NCBI GenBank assembly: GCA_031283795.1
Contig: JAITBB010000029.1
Coordinates: forward strand, 1 to 5,120
Direction of reading: 5' to 3'
DNA: 5,120 nucleotides
From: Rickettsiales bacterium
Lineage (GTDB): Bacteria > Pseudomonadota > Alphaproteobacteria > Rickettsiales > UBA1997
Position numbers and translations under genes: made by a program. The stretch's first letter is position 1, and the number at the start of each line of letters is the position of its first letter. Below are positions 1 to 5,120 of this stretch, one piece after another. A model generated the notes under the pieces. It was given only the letters and a program-made list of their open reading frames with translations. It was not told the DNA's origin and did no database searches.

Positions 1-934
1 TAGTCTTTCTATCGTCATAGAAAACCTCCAGTCTGTGTGGCAGAGTTTTAAAATCTCTCAGACTTTCCAATGCACGGGCCACATCTAGCCCCTCCTCTCG
101 AATCACGGCCAGTGGTGCACATATGTTCGTAAATACATGTGATCCCCGTATGTTGCCGAAGGATCTGGTGTATGCCAGTTTACTTCTAGCATAGCACAGA
201 AAGTTCCCCTCCAGATGGAAAGAGTCCATGTCATTGAAGAAATATTTATGTTTCCCCTCGTTAACATATTTTAGAGTTATGGGATCGGCATGGTTCAGAA
301 AACATTTCTCGCTATACTCTAGTATTTTCAACTTATCTCTAAAATAGTTTTCGTGACTAATATGCCAATCTATATGTTCGGGGAAAAGATTAAGCAGTAT
401 TCCATAGTCCATTCTATGGAGGATATTTGTTAGTTGACAGCTTGATAGCTCCAGCACCAGATAGTCATAGCTATCCAGAGAATCCAGCGGCTCTAGGAGA
501 GAGATTCCCATGTTTCCCAGCATCAGGGTTCTCGCTCCCAGAGATTTTAACATACTGTAGCAGACCAATGCCGTAGTGCTCTTGCCCTTTGTTCCAGTTA
601 TACCTATGGTCTTTGGATATCCTCTACCCGCAGTCTCTGCCAGCAGTATATTTAGAATCGATGTTACAGTGACACCTCTGTTCAGAAGAGCTGCTATTTC
701 CTCTCTATAGAATGACACACCCGGTGACTTTATCAGAACATCAAAGTTCTGCTCCAGGATCTGTCTTTCTTCGATAAATCTTGCTCCTTTGATTTTCTCG
801 TCGGTACCCGCATTGGTGGCAACAATTATTTCCTCTTTGGCGCCATGTCCCAGAAGAAATTCTAGCGCTGACCTGCCCTCCAGCCCATAGCCCCATATCA
901 GTACCTTTTTCTCTAGAAGTTCACCAATTCTCAT
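1..934 (-). CDS. murD: UDP-N-acetylmuramoyl-alanine--glutamate ligase (MurD), 3' end cut off by the window edge
   Basis: Mur ligase that adds glutamate to UDP-MurNAc-L-alanine using ATP, in the cytoplasmic stage of peptidoglycan synthesis. The 311 codons present cover domains 1 and 2 and the start of domain 3; family members are about 430-450 residues, so roughly the last 120-140 are missing. Visible landmarks: N-terminal Rossmann-like nucleotide fold with GYGLEG (15-20); KSPGV (69-73); ATP P-loop GITGTKGKST (111-120, Lys118); GNMG (140-143); ELSSCQL (162-168); EHIDWH (186-191); Lys201 where MurD has its carbamylated lysine; and LPHRLE (298-303), a MurD hallmark. The ATG at 934-932 is chosen because an in-frame TAA lies five codons upstream. 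No Shine-Dalgarno precedes it, but TATAAT sits 11 bases upstream. It starts 38 bases after hemW ends. Family assignment is secure. The motifs GTKGKST and EHIDWH differ from common MurD (GTNGKTT, DHxDRH), so glutamate stereospecificity is assumed, not shown. Confidence 0.93.
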   Translation of the reverse strand, partial: MRIGELLEKKVLIWGYGLEGRSALEFLLGHGAKEEIIVATNAGTDEKIKGARFIEERQILEQNFDVLIKSPGVSFYREEIAALLNRGVTVTSILNILLAETAGRGYPKTIGITGTKGKSTTALVCYSMLKSLGARTLMLGNMGISLLEPLDSLDSYDYLVLELSSCQLTNILHRMDYGILLNLFPEHIDWHISHENYFRDKLKILEYSEKCFLNHADPITLKYVNEGKHKYFFNDMDSFHLEGNFLCYARSKLAYTRSFGNIRGSHVFTNICAPLAVIREEGLDVARALESLRDFKTLPHRLEVFYDDRKT

Positions 935-945
935 AGCGCAAACCG

Positions 946-951
946 ATTATA
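946..951 (-). promoter_or_regulatory. Candidate -10 box just upstream of murD
   Basis: On the minus strand a perfect TATAAT hexamer lies in the hemW-murD gap, ending 11 bases before the murD ATG. Initiation at the usual distance would give a leader of only about four bases, so the transcript would be essentially leaderless; this fits the lack of a Shine-Dalgarno sequence. No convincing -35 element is found 16-18 bases upstream and there is no extended -10 TGn. It may be an internal operon promoter or chance in an AT-rich gap. Confidence 0.35.
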
Positions 952-972
952 AAACCGTAATCTGGTCCCTGC

Positions 973-2139
973 TCACAGAATTCTTTCCAGAATAGAATCC
1001 AGAATCCGAAGATGCTCTGGTGAAACTCTAATCCCATCATTCGAAACTTCAATATACTTCTTCTCCACAAGGTATTCGTAATTACCGGCTAGCAGCTCCA
1101 GGATGCCACCGGACCCCAGAGCTAGGTATTTTTTCACATTCTCCAGAGCTATGCCGCTCCTCAGACGTAAACCCATCAGCAGAATTTCTTCGATGAACTC
1201 CTCTCTGGACAGACTGTCCACGACTCTACTCCCATGGCCATACTTCATGACGCTCCGTTGCCAATCTAGGGGGTTCTTTATGTTCTCTAGGGCACTTCTC
1301 AGCCTATACCCACCAGCGAATCTATCATCGAAGCACAATCTACTATGGGCTCCAGCTCCAATGCCTAGCCACTCGCCACTGTTCCAGTAGTTCAGGTTAT
1401 GGTGGCACTCATAGCCCTCTCTGGCATAGTTGGAAATTTCATAGAGATGGATGCCTCTAGATTCTAGGAACTCGCCGGTCACTCTGTACATCTCTGCCGC
1501 TTCCTCTTCCTCCAGAGATTTGACCCCTCTCCTGTGGAACTCTGTCTCCGGTTCGATGGTTAACTGGTACAGAGATAGATGGTTTGGGGAGAGAATTGTC
1601 GCTTCGTTCAGCTCCTTTAGCCATTTCTGGAGTCTCTGCTCCGGCAGGGCATAGATCATGTCTATGGAATAGCGGTCACCGAAACGCTCCTGCGCTACGT
1701 CTATTGCCTTCAGAATCTCCCCTCTGCCATGGCTCCTCCCGAGAAATTTTAGATTTTGGTTGTCCATGGATTGGACACCGATCGAGAGTCTGTTGACTCC
1801 CAGGGATCTAAATTCTTCGAATTTACCTGATTCGAACTTTGTTGGGTTGGCCTCTAGAGATATCTCTGCCTTTTCGACCAGTCTAAATGACCTGTCTATC
1901 GTGTTGAGAATTGTTCCCAGAAAGTTAGCGGACATTAGAGAGGGAGTTCCTCCTCCAAAGAACACTGTGTTCACAACTCTGTTTCCCAGAATCTCCGAGT
2001 AGTGGGTAATCTCTCTGGTATAGGCTTCTAGGAAACTATTCACATCAGTACTCCCCACTCTATAGGAGTTAAAGTCGCAGTAGGGACACTTTGATCCGCA
2101 GAACGGATAGTGCACATATAGAGAAATATCTTCCCCCAC
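973..2139 (-). CDS. hemW: HemW-type radical SAM protein (haem chaperone, formerly 'oxygen-independent coproporphyrinogen oxidase-like')
   Basis: Radical SAM protein of 388 residues, the normal HemW length (E. coli about 378). HemW binds a [4Fe-4S] cluster and haem and is thought to deliver haem to target proteins. Motifs in order: cluster-binding CxxxCxxC at Cys14, Cys18, Cys21, followed by Asp-Phe; GGGTP (62-66) for SAM binding; EANP (96-99); RLSIGVQS (117-124); the HemW-specific HNLNYW (247-252); GIGAGAHS (259-266); and a C-terminal HemW domain including LMGLRLRSGI. True HemN has a fourth cysteine (CxxxCxxCxC); here that position is Phe23, so HemW is preferred over coproporphyrinogen dehydrogenase. 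The start is GTG at 2139-2137, four codons before the conserved ISLYVH strand; no ATG, GTG or TTG lies between it and the nrdD stop in this frame. The ribosome site is weak (AGG about 8 bases upstream). It follows nrdD by 69 bases, probably in one operon, and ends with TGA. Confidence 0.95.
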   Translation of the reverse strand: MGEDISLYVHYPFCGSKCPYCDFNSYRVGSTDVNSFLEAYTREITHYSEILGNRVVNTVFFGGGTPSLMSANFLGTILNTIDRSFRLVEKAEISLEANPTKFESGKFEEFRSLGVNRLSIGVQSMDNQNLKFLGRSHGRGEILKAIDVAQERFGDRYSIDMIYALPEQRLQKWLKELNEATILSPNHLSLYQLTIEPETEFHRRGVKSLEEEEAAEMYRVTGEFLESRGIHLYEISNYAREGYECHHNLNYWNSGEWLGIGAGAHSRLCFDDRFAGGYRLRSALENIKNPLDWQRSVMKYGHGSRVVDSLSREEFIEEILLMGLRLRSGIALENVKKYLALGSGGILELLAGNYEYLVEKKYIEVSNDGIRVSPEHLRILDSILERIL

Positions 2140-2213
2140 TAGGCCAACCTGTCGACTCTGCTGGGCTGGACCACGACAAGACCTAGAATCTCTGCCAAAG
2201 GGAATGGCCTAGT
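2138..2213 (-). promoter_or_regulatory. Inverted repeat joining the nrdD stop and hemW start (possible coupling stem-loop)
   Basis: A perfect 9-base inverted repeat flanks the nrdD-hemW gap: arms at 2205-2213 and 2138-2146, with 58 bases between. In the mRNA the 5' arm (ACUAGGCCA) contains the nrdD stop UAG and the 3' arm (UGGCCUAGU) contains the first two bases of the hemW GUG start. If it folds, the stem would hide the hemW start until a ribosome finishing nrdD opens it. This role is inferred from position only. There is no U-tract after the 3' arm, so it does not look like an intrinsic terminator. Confidence 0.35.
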
Positions 2214-4332
2214 CACACAGCTTGAAAAGTACCCTTTCGGTGTGTTCCCCCTTTTTACCGATGTTGAAACTGTCCAGTGGGCGATGATAGCCCATAACCC
2301 TGGTCCAGACCTGGGTCTTCTTGTTGCACTGGGGACATATGTGCTGTTCTCCATTGAGATAGCCATGGGTTGTACAGACGGAGAATACTGGAGTTATGGT
2401 TATATAGGGTAACTTATAGTTTGTCAGAACTTTTCTGACAAGGTTTTTCGCCGCCTCTCCATCGGGCAGTCTCTCACTCATATAGAGATGCAGTACGGTG
2501 CCACCAGTGTACTTACACTGCAGATCGTTCTGCAGATCTAGAGCCTCGAATGGGTCATCGGTATAGTTTGCTGGGACCTGGCTGCTGTTTGTATAGTAGA
2601 TGTGTTCATCGTAGCCGGCCTGTATGATGTCTGGGAACCTTTTCTTATCTATCTTCGCGAACCTATAGGTCGTGCCTTCGGCCGGTGTAGCCTCTAGATT
2701 ATACAGATTGCCCGTTTCTTCCTGATACTTTTTCAGCTTATTGCGTATGAACTCGAGAATCTCTATGCTAAAGCCCATGCCATAGGCCGATGTTATGTCG
2801 GCGGTATCGTGGGTAAAGTTTCTAATCATTTCGTTCATTCCATTAATGCCTATGGTACTAAAGTGATTTTTGAATCCCTTCAGATACCTTCTTGTGTAGG
2901 GATAGAAGCCTCTATCATAGAGTTCCTGAACGAACACTCTCTTCTTCTCAAGGGTAGATTTTGCCAAATCCATCAGTCTGGCGAGTCTAAATAGTAGAGC
3001 CTCCTTATTATCCTTGCATAGATAGCCGAGTCTAGCCATATTTATTGTGACCACGCCTATCGACCCAGTCATTTCGGCTGAGCCGAAGAGGCCATTTCCC
3101 CTCTTTAACAACTCTCTGAGATCCAGCTGTAGTCTACAACACATACTCCTTACGGCGTGGGGCTTGTAGGCCTCGGGATTTGGAACAGTTTCCCCATTTT
3201 CATTTTTCATGTATTGGCTTCCGATGAAATTCTGGAAGTAGGAGCTGCCGACCTTTGCCGTATTCTCAAACAGGGCATTGGCAGCCTCGGTGTCCCAGTT
3301 AAAATCTTCCGTTATGTTTACCGTTGGTATAGGGAAGGTGAATGGCTGTCCATCTCTATCGCCCCTGGTCATGATCTCGTAGTAGGCCATGTCTATCATC
3401 TCCAGTTCCTTCTGGAAATGTCTATAGGTCATATCTTCCAGAGAATTAACTCCTCTCCCCCTCGCCTTTTCCAGAAGGGTCTTATCATCGATTCCTCTGA
3501 ACAGGTGTACCCCGCCACGGGTCGGTATCTGGTCCAGCAGGTCCTTCGGAACTGTGAAGTCCATGGTCACATTGGTGAACGGAGACTGGCCCCAGCGAGC
3601 CGGCACATTTAGGTTGTATATGAAACTCGTGACCGCCTCCCTTATTTCTCTTAGGTTTAGACCATCCTTGAAGACATAGGGGGCCAGATAGGTGTCAAAG
3701 GATGAAAAAGCCTGAGCTCCGGCCCACTCGGACTGGAGTATTCCCATGAAATTTGCCATCTGCCCAAGGGCGGTTCTAAAATGACTTGGCGGTTCGGCGG
3801 AAACCCTACCCCTTACTCCATTGAAACCCTCATCCAGCAGAGCTCTCAGAGACCAGCCGGCGCAGTAGCCGGTCAGGCAATCGAGATCGTGGATATGGTA
3901 ATCTCCATCTCTGTGGGCAACTCCCTCCTCCTCCGAATAGACATTGTCCAGCCAATAGTTGGCCGTAAGTTTCCCAGATATGTTGCTGATCAATCCGGCA
4001 CTGCTATAGCCCATGTTGGCGTTGGCGTTTATTCTCCAGTCCTGCTTATCTATGTACTCCTGTATGGAAATCTTCGAACTCACCTTAGTGTCTCTCTCTA
4101 TTTTCTTGTCCAGAGATATCTTTATGAATTCCTCCAGAACCTTTGTCAGACCCATTTTTGCCATGGTGCTCTTTATCACATCCTCCATCCTGCTGTAGTC
4201 CTTCTCCTGACCCTCCTCCAGCTCTACGGTTCCAAAGGTTTTATAGAAGGCCGACAGGGAGCCTTCTCCGGCTTTTCTGAAGGCTGTTGCCACTTTATCC
4301 CTTATTATCGGCAAAAGAAGAATCTTGTTCAT
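2209..4332 (-). CDS. nrdD: Anaerobic (class III) ribonucleoside-triphosphate reductase, NrdD
   Basis: Cytoplasmic glycyl-radical enzyme that reduces ribonucleoside triphosphates to deoxyribonucleotides without oxygen. The 707 residues include family blocks in order: YIDKQDWRINANANMGYS (93-110); GDYHIHDLD (143-151); FTNVTMD (252-258); QPFTFPIPTVNIT (329-341); MCCRLQLD (397-404), where Cys398 or Cys399 is the likely thiyl-radical cysteine; LFGSAEMTGSIGVVTIN (415-431); a zinc site of Cys653, His656, Cys666, Cys669; and the radical motif RVMGY with Gly681, 26 residues before the C-terminus. The glycine loop and tail are complete. The first ~85 residues do not show the ATP-cone motif (VxKRDG..., FDxxKI) that regulates many NrdDs. 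ATG at 4332 is fixed by an in-frame TAA four codons upstream; no Shine-Dalgarno is visible. It is the first gene of the minus-strand block. The activase gene nrdG is not in the window; the radical-SAM neighbour is HemW. It ends in TAG. Confidence 0.97.
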   Translation of the reverse strand: MNKILLLPIIRDKVATAFRKAGEGSLSAFYKTFGTVELEEGQEKDYSRMEDVIKSTMAKMGLTKVLEEFIKISLDKKIERDTKVSSKISIQEYIDKQDWRINANANMGYSSAGLISNISGKLTANYWLDNVYSEEEGVAHRDGDYHIHDLDCLTGYCAGWSLRALLDEGFNGVRGRVSAEPPSHFRTALGQMANFMGILQSEWAGAQAFSSFDTYLAPYVFKDGLNLREIREAVTSFIYNLNVPARWGQSPFTNVTMDFTVPKDLLDQIPTRGGVHLFRGIDDKTLLEKARGRGVNSLEDMTYRHFQKELEMIDMAYYEIMTRGDRDGQPFTFPIPTVNITEDFNWDTEAANALFENTAKVGSSYFQNFIGSQYMKNENGETVPNPEAYKPHAVRSMCCRLQLDLRELLKRGNGLFGSAEMTGSIGVVTINMARLGYLCKDNKEALLFRLARLMDLAKSTLEKKRVFVQELYDRGFYPYTRRYLKGFKNHFSTIGINGMNEMIRNFTHDTADITSAYGMGFSIEILEFIRNKLKKYQEETGNLYNLEATPAEGTTYRFAKIDKKRFPDIIQAGYDEHIYYTNSSQVPANYTDDPFEALDLQNDLQCKYTGGTVLHLYMSERLPDGEAAKNLVRKVLTNYKLPYITITPVFSVCTTHGYLNGEQHICPQCNKKTQVWTRVMGYHRPLDSFNIGKKGEHTERVLFKLCD

Positions 4333-4345
4333 GATACCAGGTTAA

Positions 4346-4351
4346 ATAATA
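4346..4351 (-). promoter_or_regulatory. Candidate -10 box upstream of nrdD
   Basis: Minus-strand TATTAT (five of six matches to TATAAT) ends 13 bases before the nrdD ATG. Usual spacing would put the transcript start about six bases before the ATG, another near-leaderless arrangement, consistent with the missing Shine-Dalgarno. The -35 region is poor at 16-18 bases. An alternative further upstream is TTGTAA, 16 bases, TAGGAT at about 4361-4388, matching four of six in each box. I cannot choose between them. Confidence 0.25.
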
Positions 4352-4422
4352 CGATGGTCACGATCCTAGTCGAAAATAGTTTCATTACAAGGAGTAAAAA
4401 ATACTTTATTGGCGAGGACATC

Positions 4423-4436
4423 TATTGACATCAATA
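4423..4436. promoter_or_regulatory. 14-base palindrome in the divergent intergenic region, possible operator
   Basis: TATTGA, two bases, TCAATA: perfect 6-base arms, located about 90 bases before the nrdD start and about 158 before the plus-strand ORF. An overlapping 8-base palindrome CAATATTG lies at 4432-4439. The TTGA...TCAA half-sites recall FNR/CRP-family half-sites, but the classic FNR spacing (TTGAT, four bases, ATCAA) is absent. It also does not match the NrdR box (acaCwAtATaTwGtgt). The position suits a regulator of nrdD, the plus-strand gene or both; this is inference. Confidence 0.3.
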
Positions 4437-4460
4437 TTGGGTTGTTTTTCCATATTTATG

Positions 4461-4484
4461 TAAAAATAATAATTTTTATTTTTA
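4461..4484. repeat. AT-only inverted repeat in the intergenic region
   Basis: Perfect 8-base arms TAAAAATA (4461-4468) and TATTTTTA (4477-4484) with an 8-base loop, made entirely of A and T. It could help DNA bending or melting between the two divergent genes. Low-complexity AT sequence gives such repeats by chance, and the stem is too weak for a transcription terminator. Confidence 0.2.
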
Positions 4485-4532
4485 ACGTAACATATTTTCT
4501 GGTTCCTTCTGAGATTCTCGGATCATAGTTCC

Positions 4533-4560
4533 TTGCTTTTTATTATTAAATTGGTATCAT
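4533..4560 (+). promoter_or_regulatory. Candidate sigma70-type promoter for the plus-strand ORF
   Basis: TTGCTT at 4533-4538 and TATCAT at 4555-4560 with a 16-base spacer. The -10 box matches five of six consensus bases and the -35 box three of six. The start would be near 4567, giving a leader of about 27 bases that contains a ribosome binding site before the ATG at 4594. The spacer is AT-rich. This is the most promoter-like stretch on the plus strand of the intergenic region. Confidence 0.45.
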
Positions 4561-4581
4561 CTAGCAAAAGTAAAAAACTAT

Positions 4582-4586
4582 AGGGA
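4582..4586 (+). promoter_or_regulatory. Ribosome binding site of the plus-strand ORF
   Basis: AGGGA lies seven bases before the ATG at 4594. It is short but at the right distance, and it supports that ATG as the start. Together with the promoter candidate upstream it makes this gene the only one in the window with a conventional leader. Confidence 0.5.
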
Positions 4587-4593
4587 ATAGCAC

Positions 4594-5120
4594 ATGTCTG
4601 ATACAAATGGAGATTCAAATGTAGAAATTAAGGGTAATGTGTCTGGGATTATAGAAAAATCTTTTAGTCCCCCATCAAGCCCATCAAGCCCATCAAGCCC
4701 ATCAAGCCCCTTTGTCAATCCTATTGGAACCCCAACTACCTCCAGTACTACCTCCAGTACTACCTCCAGTACTAACTCCAGTACTAACTCAGGAACTTAT
4801 AAAGAGAAAGATGGTGGCAGCAGGGGTTCCGTTGAAGATGCCGACGACGAATTGGGCGAAGATCAAATGGATGCTTCTAATATCGTTAGTGAGGGAGATA
4901 CTGGTGAGGAAGATACTGGTGATGGAGATACTGTTGGGGATGAGGAAGAAGACAATAATTATATAATAATAAAAACAACCAAACAATTACCTGAAGAACC
5001 GTCTGCTAAGGAGCTTGGTGCGAAACTAGAAAAAGATGAGAAGAAAAAAGTAATAGCTGATAAGTTGAATAATACCAAACAAGCCATTAGAGACGAAGTA
5101 ACTAGGGTAGTTGGAGGTTT
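4594..5120 (+). CDS. Unrecognised protein with Ser/Pro, Thr/Ser and acidic repeat tracts (5' part only)
   Basis: An open frame of 175 codons from ATG to the right edge with no stop; I do not recognise the family. Residues 1-25 are polar with no signal peptide or membrane segment. Residues 26-39 are a Pro-Ser-Ser repeat, and 48-66 a Thr-Thr-Ser-Ser repeat. Residues 81-121 are strongly acidic and include three copies of a five-residue Glu/Asp-Gly-Asp-Thr-Gly type repeat (100-114). Residues 124 onward change to a Lys/Glu-rich stretch (KELGAKLEKDEKKKVIADKL, 139-158) that looks helical and may begin a folded or coiled domain. The first part is thus probably a disordered linker or tail. A coding frame is supported by the ribosome site, repeats whose periods are all multiples of three, and lack of stops. 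The gene diverges from nrdD and its AAT/GAT/AAA-rich, lower-GC composition differs from the minus-strand block. It could be a surface, secreted or structural protein; nothing here decides. Confidence 0.75.
   Translation, partial: MSDTNGDSNVEIKGNVSGIIEKSFSPPSSPSSPSSPSSPFVNPIGTPTTSSTTSSTTSSTNSSTNSGTYKEKDGGSRGSVEDADDELGEDQMDASNIVSEGDTGEEDTGDGDTVGDEEEDNNYIIIKTTKQLPEEPSAKELGAKLEKDEKKKVIADKLNNTKQAIRDEVTRVVGG
4672..4707 (+). repeat. Tandem repeat, period 9 bases, four identical copies
   Basis: CCATCAAGC occurs four times without change, in frame, encoding Pro-Ser-Ser four times (residues 27-38). Exact identity, including third codon positions, points to recent expansion by slippage. Gain or loss of a copy would keep the reading frame. 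Confidence 0.95.
4735..4794 (+). repeat. Tandem repeat, period 12 bases, about five copies
   Basis: ACTACCTCCAGT occurs three times exactly (4735-4770), then once with ACC changed to AAC (4771-4782), then a degenerate fifth copy (4783-4794). In frame it encodes Thr-Thr-Ser-Ser, becoming Thr-Asn-Ser-Ser (residues 48-66). The array decays toward its 3' end. Confidence 0.93.
4891..4935 (+). repeat. Tandem repeat, period 15 bases, three imperfect copies
   Basis: Three in-frame units encode EGDTG, EEDTG and DGDTV (residues 100-114) around an invariant GATACTG core. The copies differ at a few bases, so the array looks older than the 9-base one. It gives part of the acidic tract. Confidence 0.85.

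Noticed and set aside
1103..2002. Several plus-strand frames of 67-95 codons opposite hemW
   Set aside because: All are antisense to a well-conserved radical SAM protein and none has start signals or motifs.
973..2139. Radical SAM gene as the NrdD activase NrdG or as coproporphyrinogen dehydrogenase HemN
   Set aside because: At 388 residues it is more than twice NrdG size and has the HemW-specific HNLNYW motif and C-terminal domain. The fourth cysteine of HemN (CxC) is Phe.
2139..2366. 75-codon minus-strand frame ending at the hemW start (TAG overlapping GTG)
   Set aside because: Its first two thirds overlap the NrdD zinc-site and glycyl-radical coding sequence in another frame. The TAGTG overlap with hemW is neat but the product has no recognisable features, and NrdD has a complete C-terminus in its own frame.
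3157..3612. 151-codon plus-strand open frame antisense to nrdD
   Set aside because: Antisense to the conserved catalytic part of NrdD with no motif and no initiation signals.
3781..4428. 215-codon plus-strand open frame antisense to the 5' half of nrdD
   Set aside because: It lies almost wholly opposite a gene with strong protein-level conservation. The translation has no recognisable domain, and there is no ribosome site or promoter for it. It is a mirror of nrdD codon use.
4425..4430. Perfect TTGACA hexamer on the plus strand as a -35 box
   Set aside because: No -10-like hexamer follows at 16-18 bases (the sequence there is TTCCAT or similar). The hexamer is explained as part of the 14-base palindrome.
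4672..4935. Repeat cluster as a possible CRISPR array
   Set aside because: The units are 9-15 bases, directly adjacent without spacers, and translated in frame; these are coding tandem repeats.
4712..4966. 84-codon plus-strand frame with Pro-Pro-Val-Leu repeats
   Set aside because: It reads the repeat-rich gene starting at 4594 in another frame. The 4594 frame has a ribosome site, starts earlier and stays open to the window edge.
4789..4986. 65-codon hydrophobic minus-strand frame that resembles a membrane peptide
   Set aside because: It is the antisense of an acidic Asp/Glu-rich coding stretch, which gives hydrophobic codons automatically. No promoter or ribosome site is seen.

Overview
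The window looks like part of a bacterial chromosome. A peptidoglycan gene (murD) rules against an archaeon, and a class III (oxygen-sensitive) ribonucleotide reductase points to anaerobic or facultatively anaerobic growth. The phylum cannot be fixed from this sequence. The MurD P-loop (GTKGKST rather than GTNGKTT), frequent AGA, ATA and CTA codons and no evident avoidance of the tetranucleotide CTAG would fit a spirochaete or another deep-branching anaerobe, but this is a weak inference.

Layout. Bases 1-4332 are a compact minus-strand block, transcribed right to left in the order nrdD (2209-4332), hemW (973-2139), murD (934 down to the left edge, 3' end missing). The gaps are 69 and 38 bases, which suggests an operon. 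Bases 4333-4593 form a 261-base AT-rich divergent intergenic region. It holds a candidate plus-strand sigma70-type promoter, a candidate minus-strand -10 box and a 14-base palindrome. Bases 4594-5120 are the start of an unrecognised plus-strand gene running off the right edge. Its product is Ser/Thr/Pro-rich, then acidic, then charged and probably helical. Three consecutive in-frame tandem DNA repeats with periods of 9, 12 and 15 bases lie in its first part.

How the genes relate. NrdD makes deoxyribonucleotides without oxygen using a glycyl radical. It needs an activase (NrdG), which is not in the window. The radical-SAM gene directly downstream is HemW, a haem-chaperone-type protein, by its motifs. 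MurD adds glutamate to the cytoplasmic peptidoglycan precursor. The three share no pathway, so the block looks like a housekeeping operon.

Most interesting points: the nested 9/12/15-base repeats in the unknown gene; a perfect 9-base inverted repeat that would pair the nrdD stop codon with the hemW start codon; a consensus -10 box close enough to the murD start, with no Shine-Dalgarno, to suggest a leaderless transcript; and an NrdD with no recognisable ATP-cone. I see no RNA gene, insertion sequence, CRISPR array or clear intrinsic terminator.
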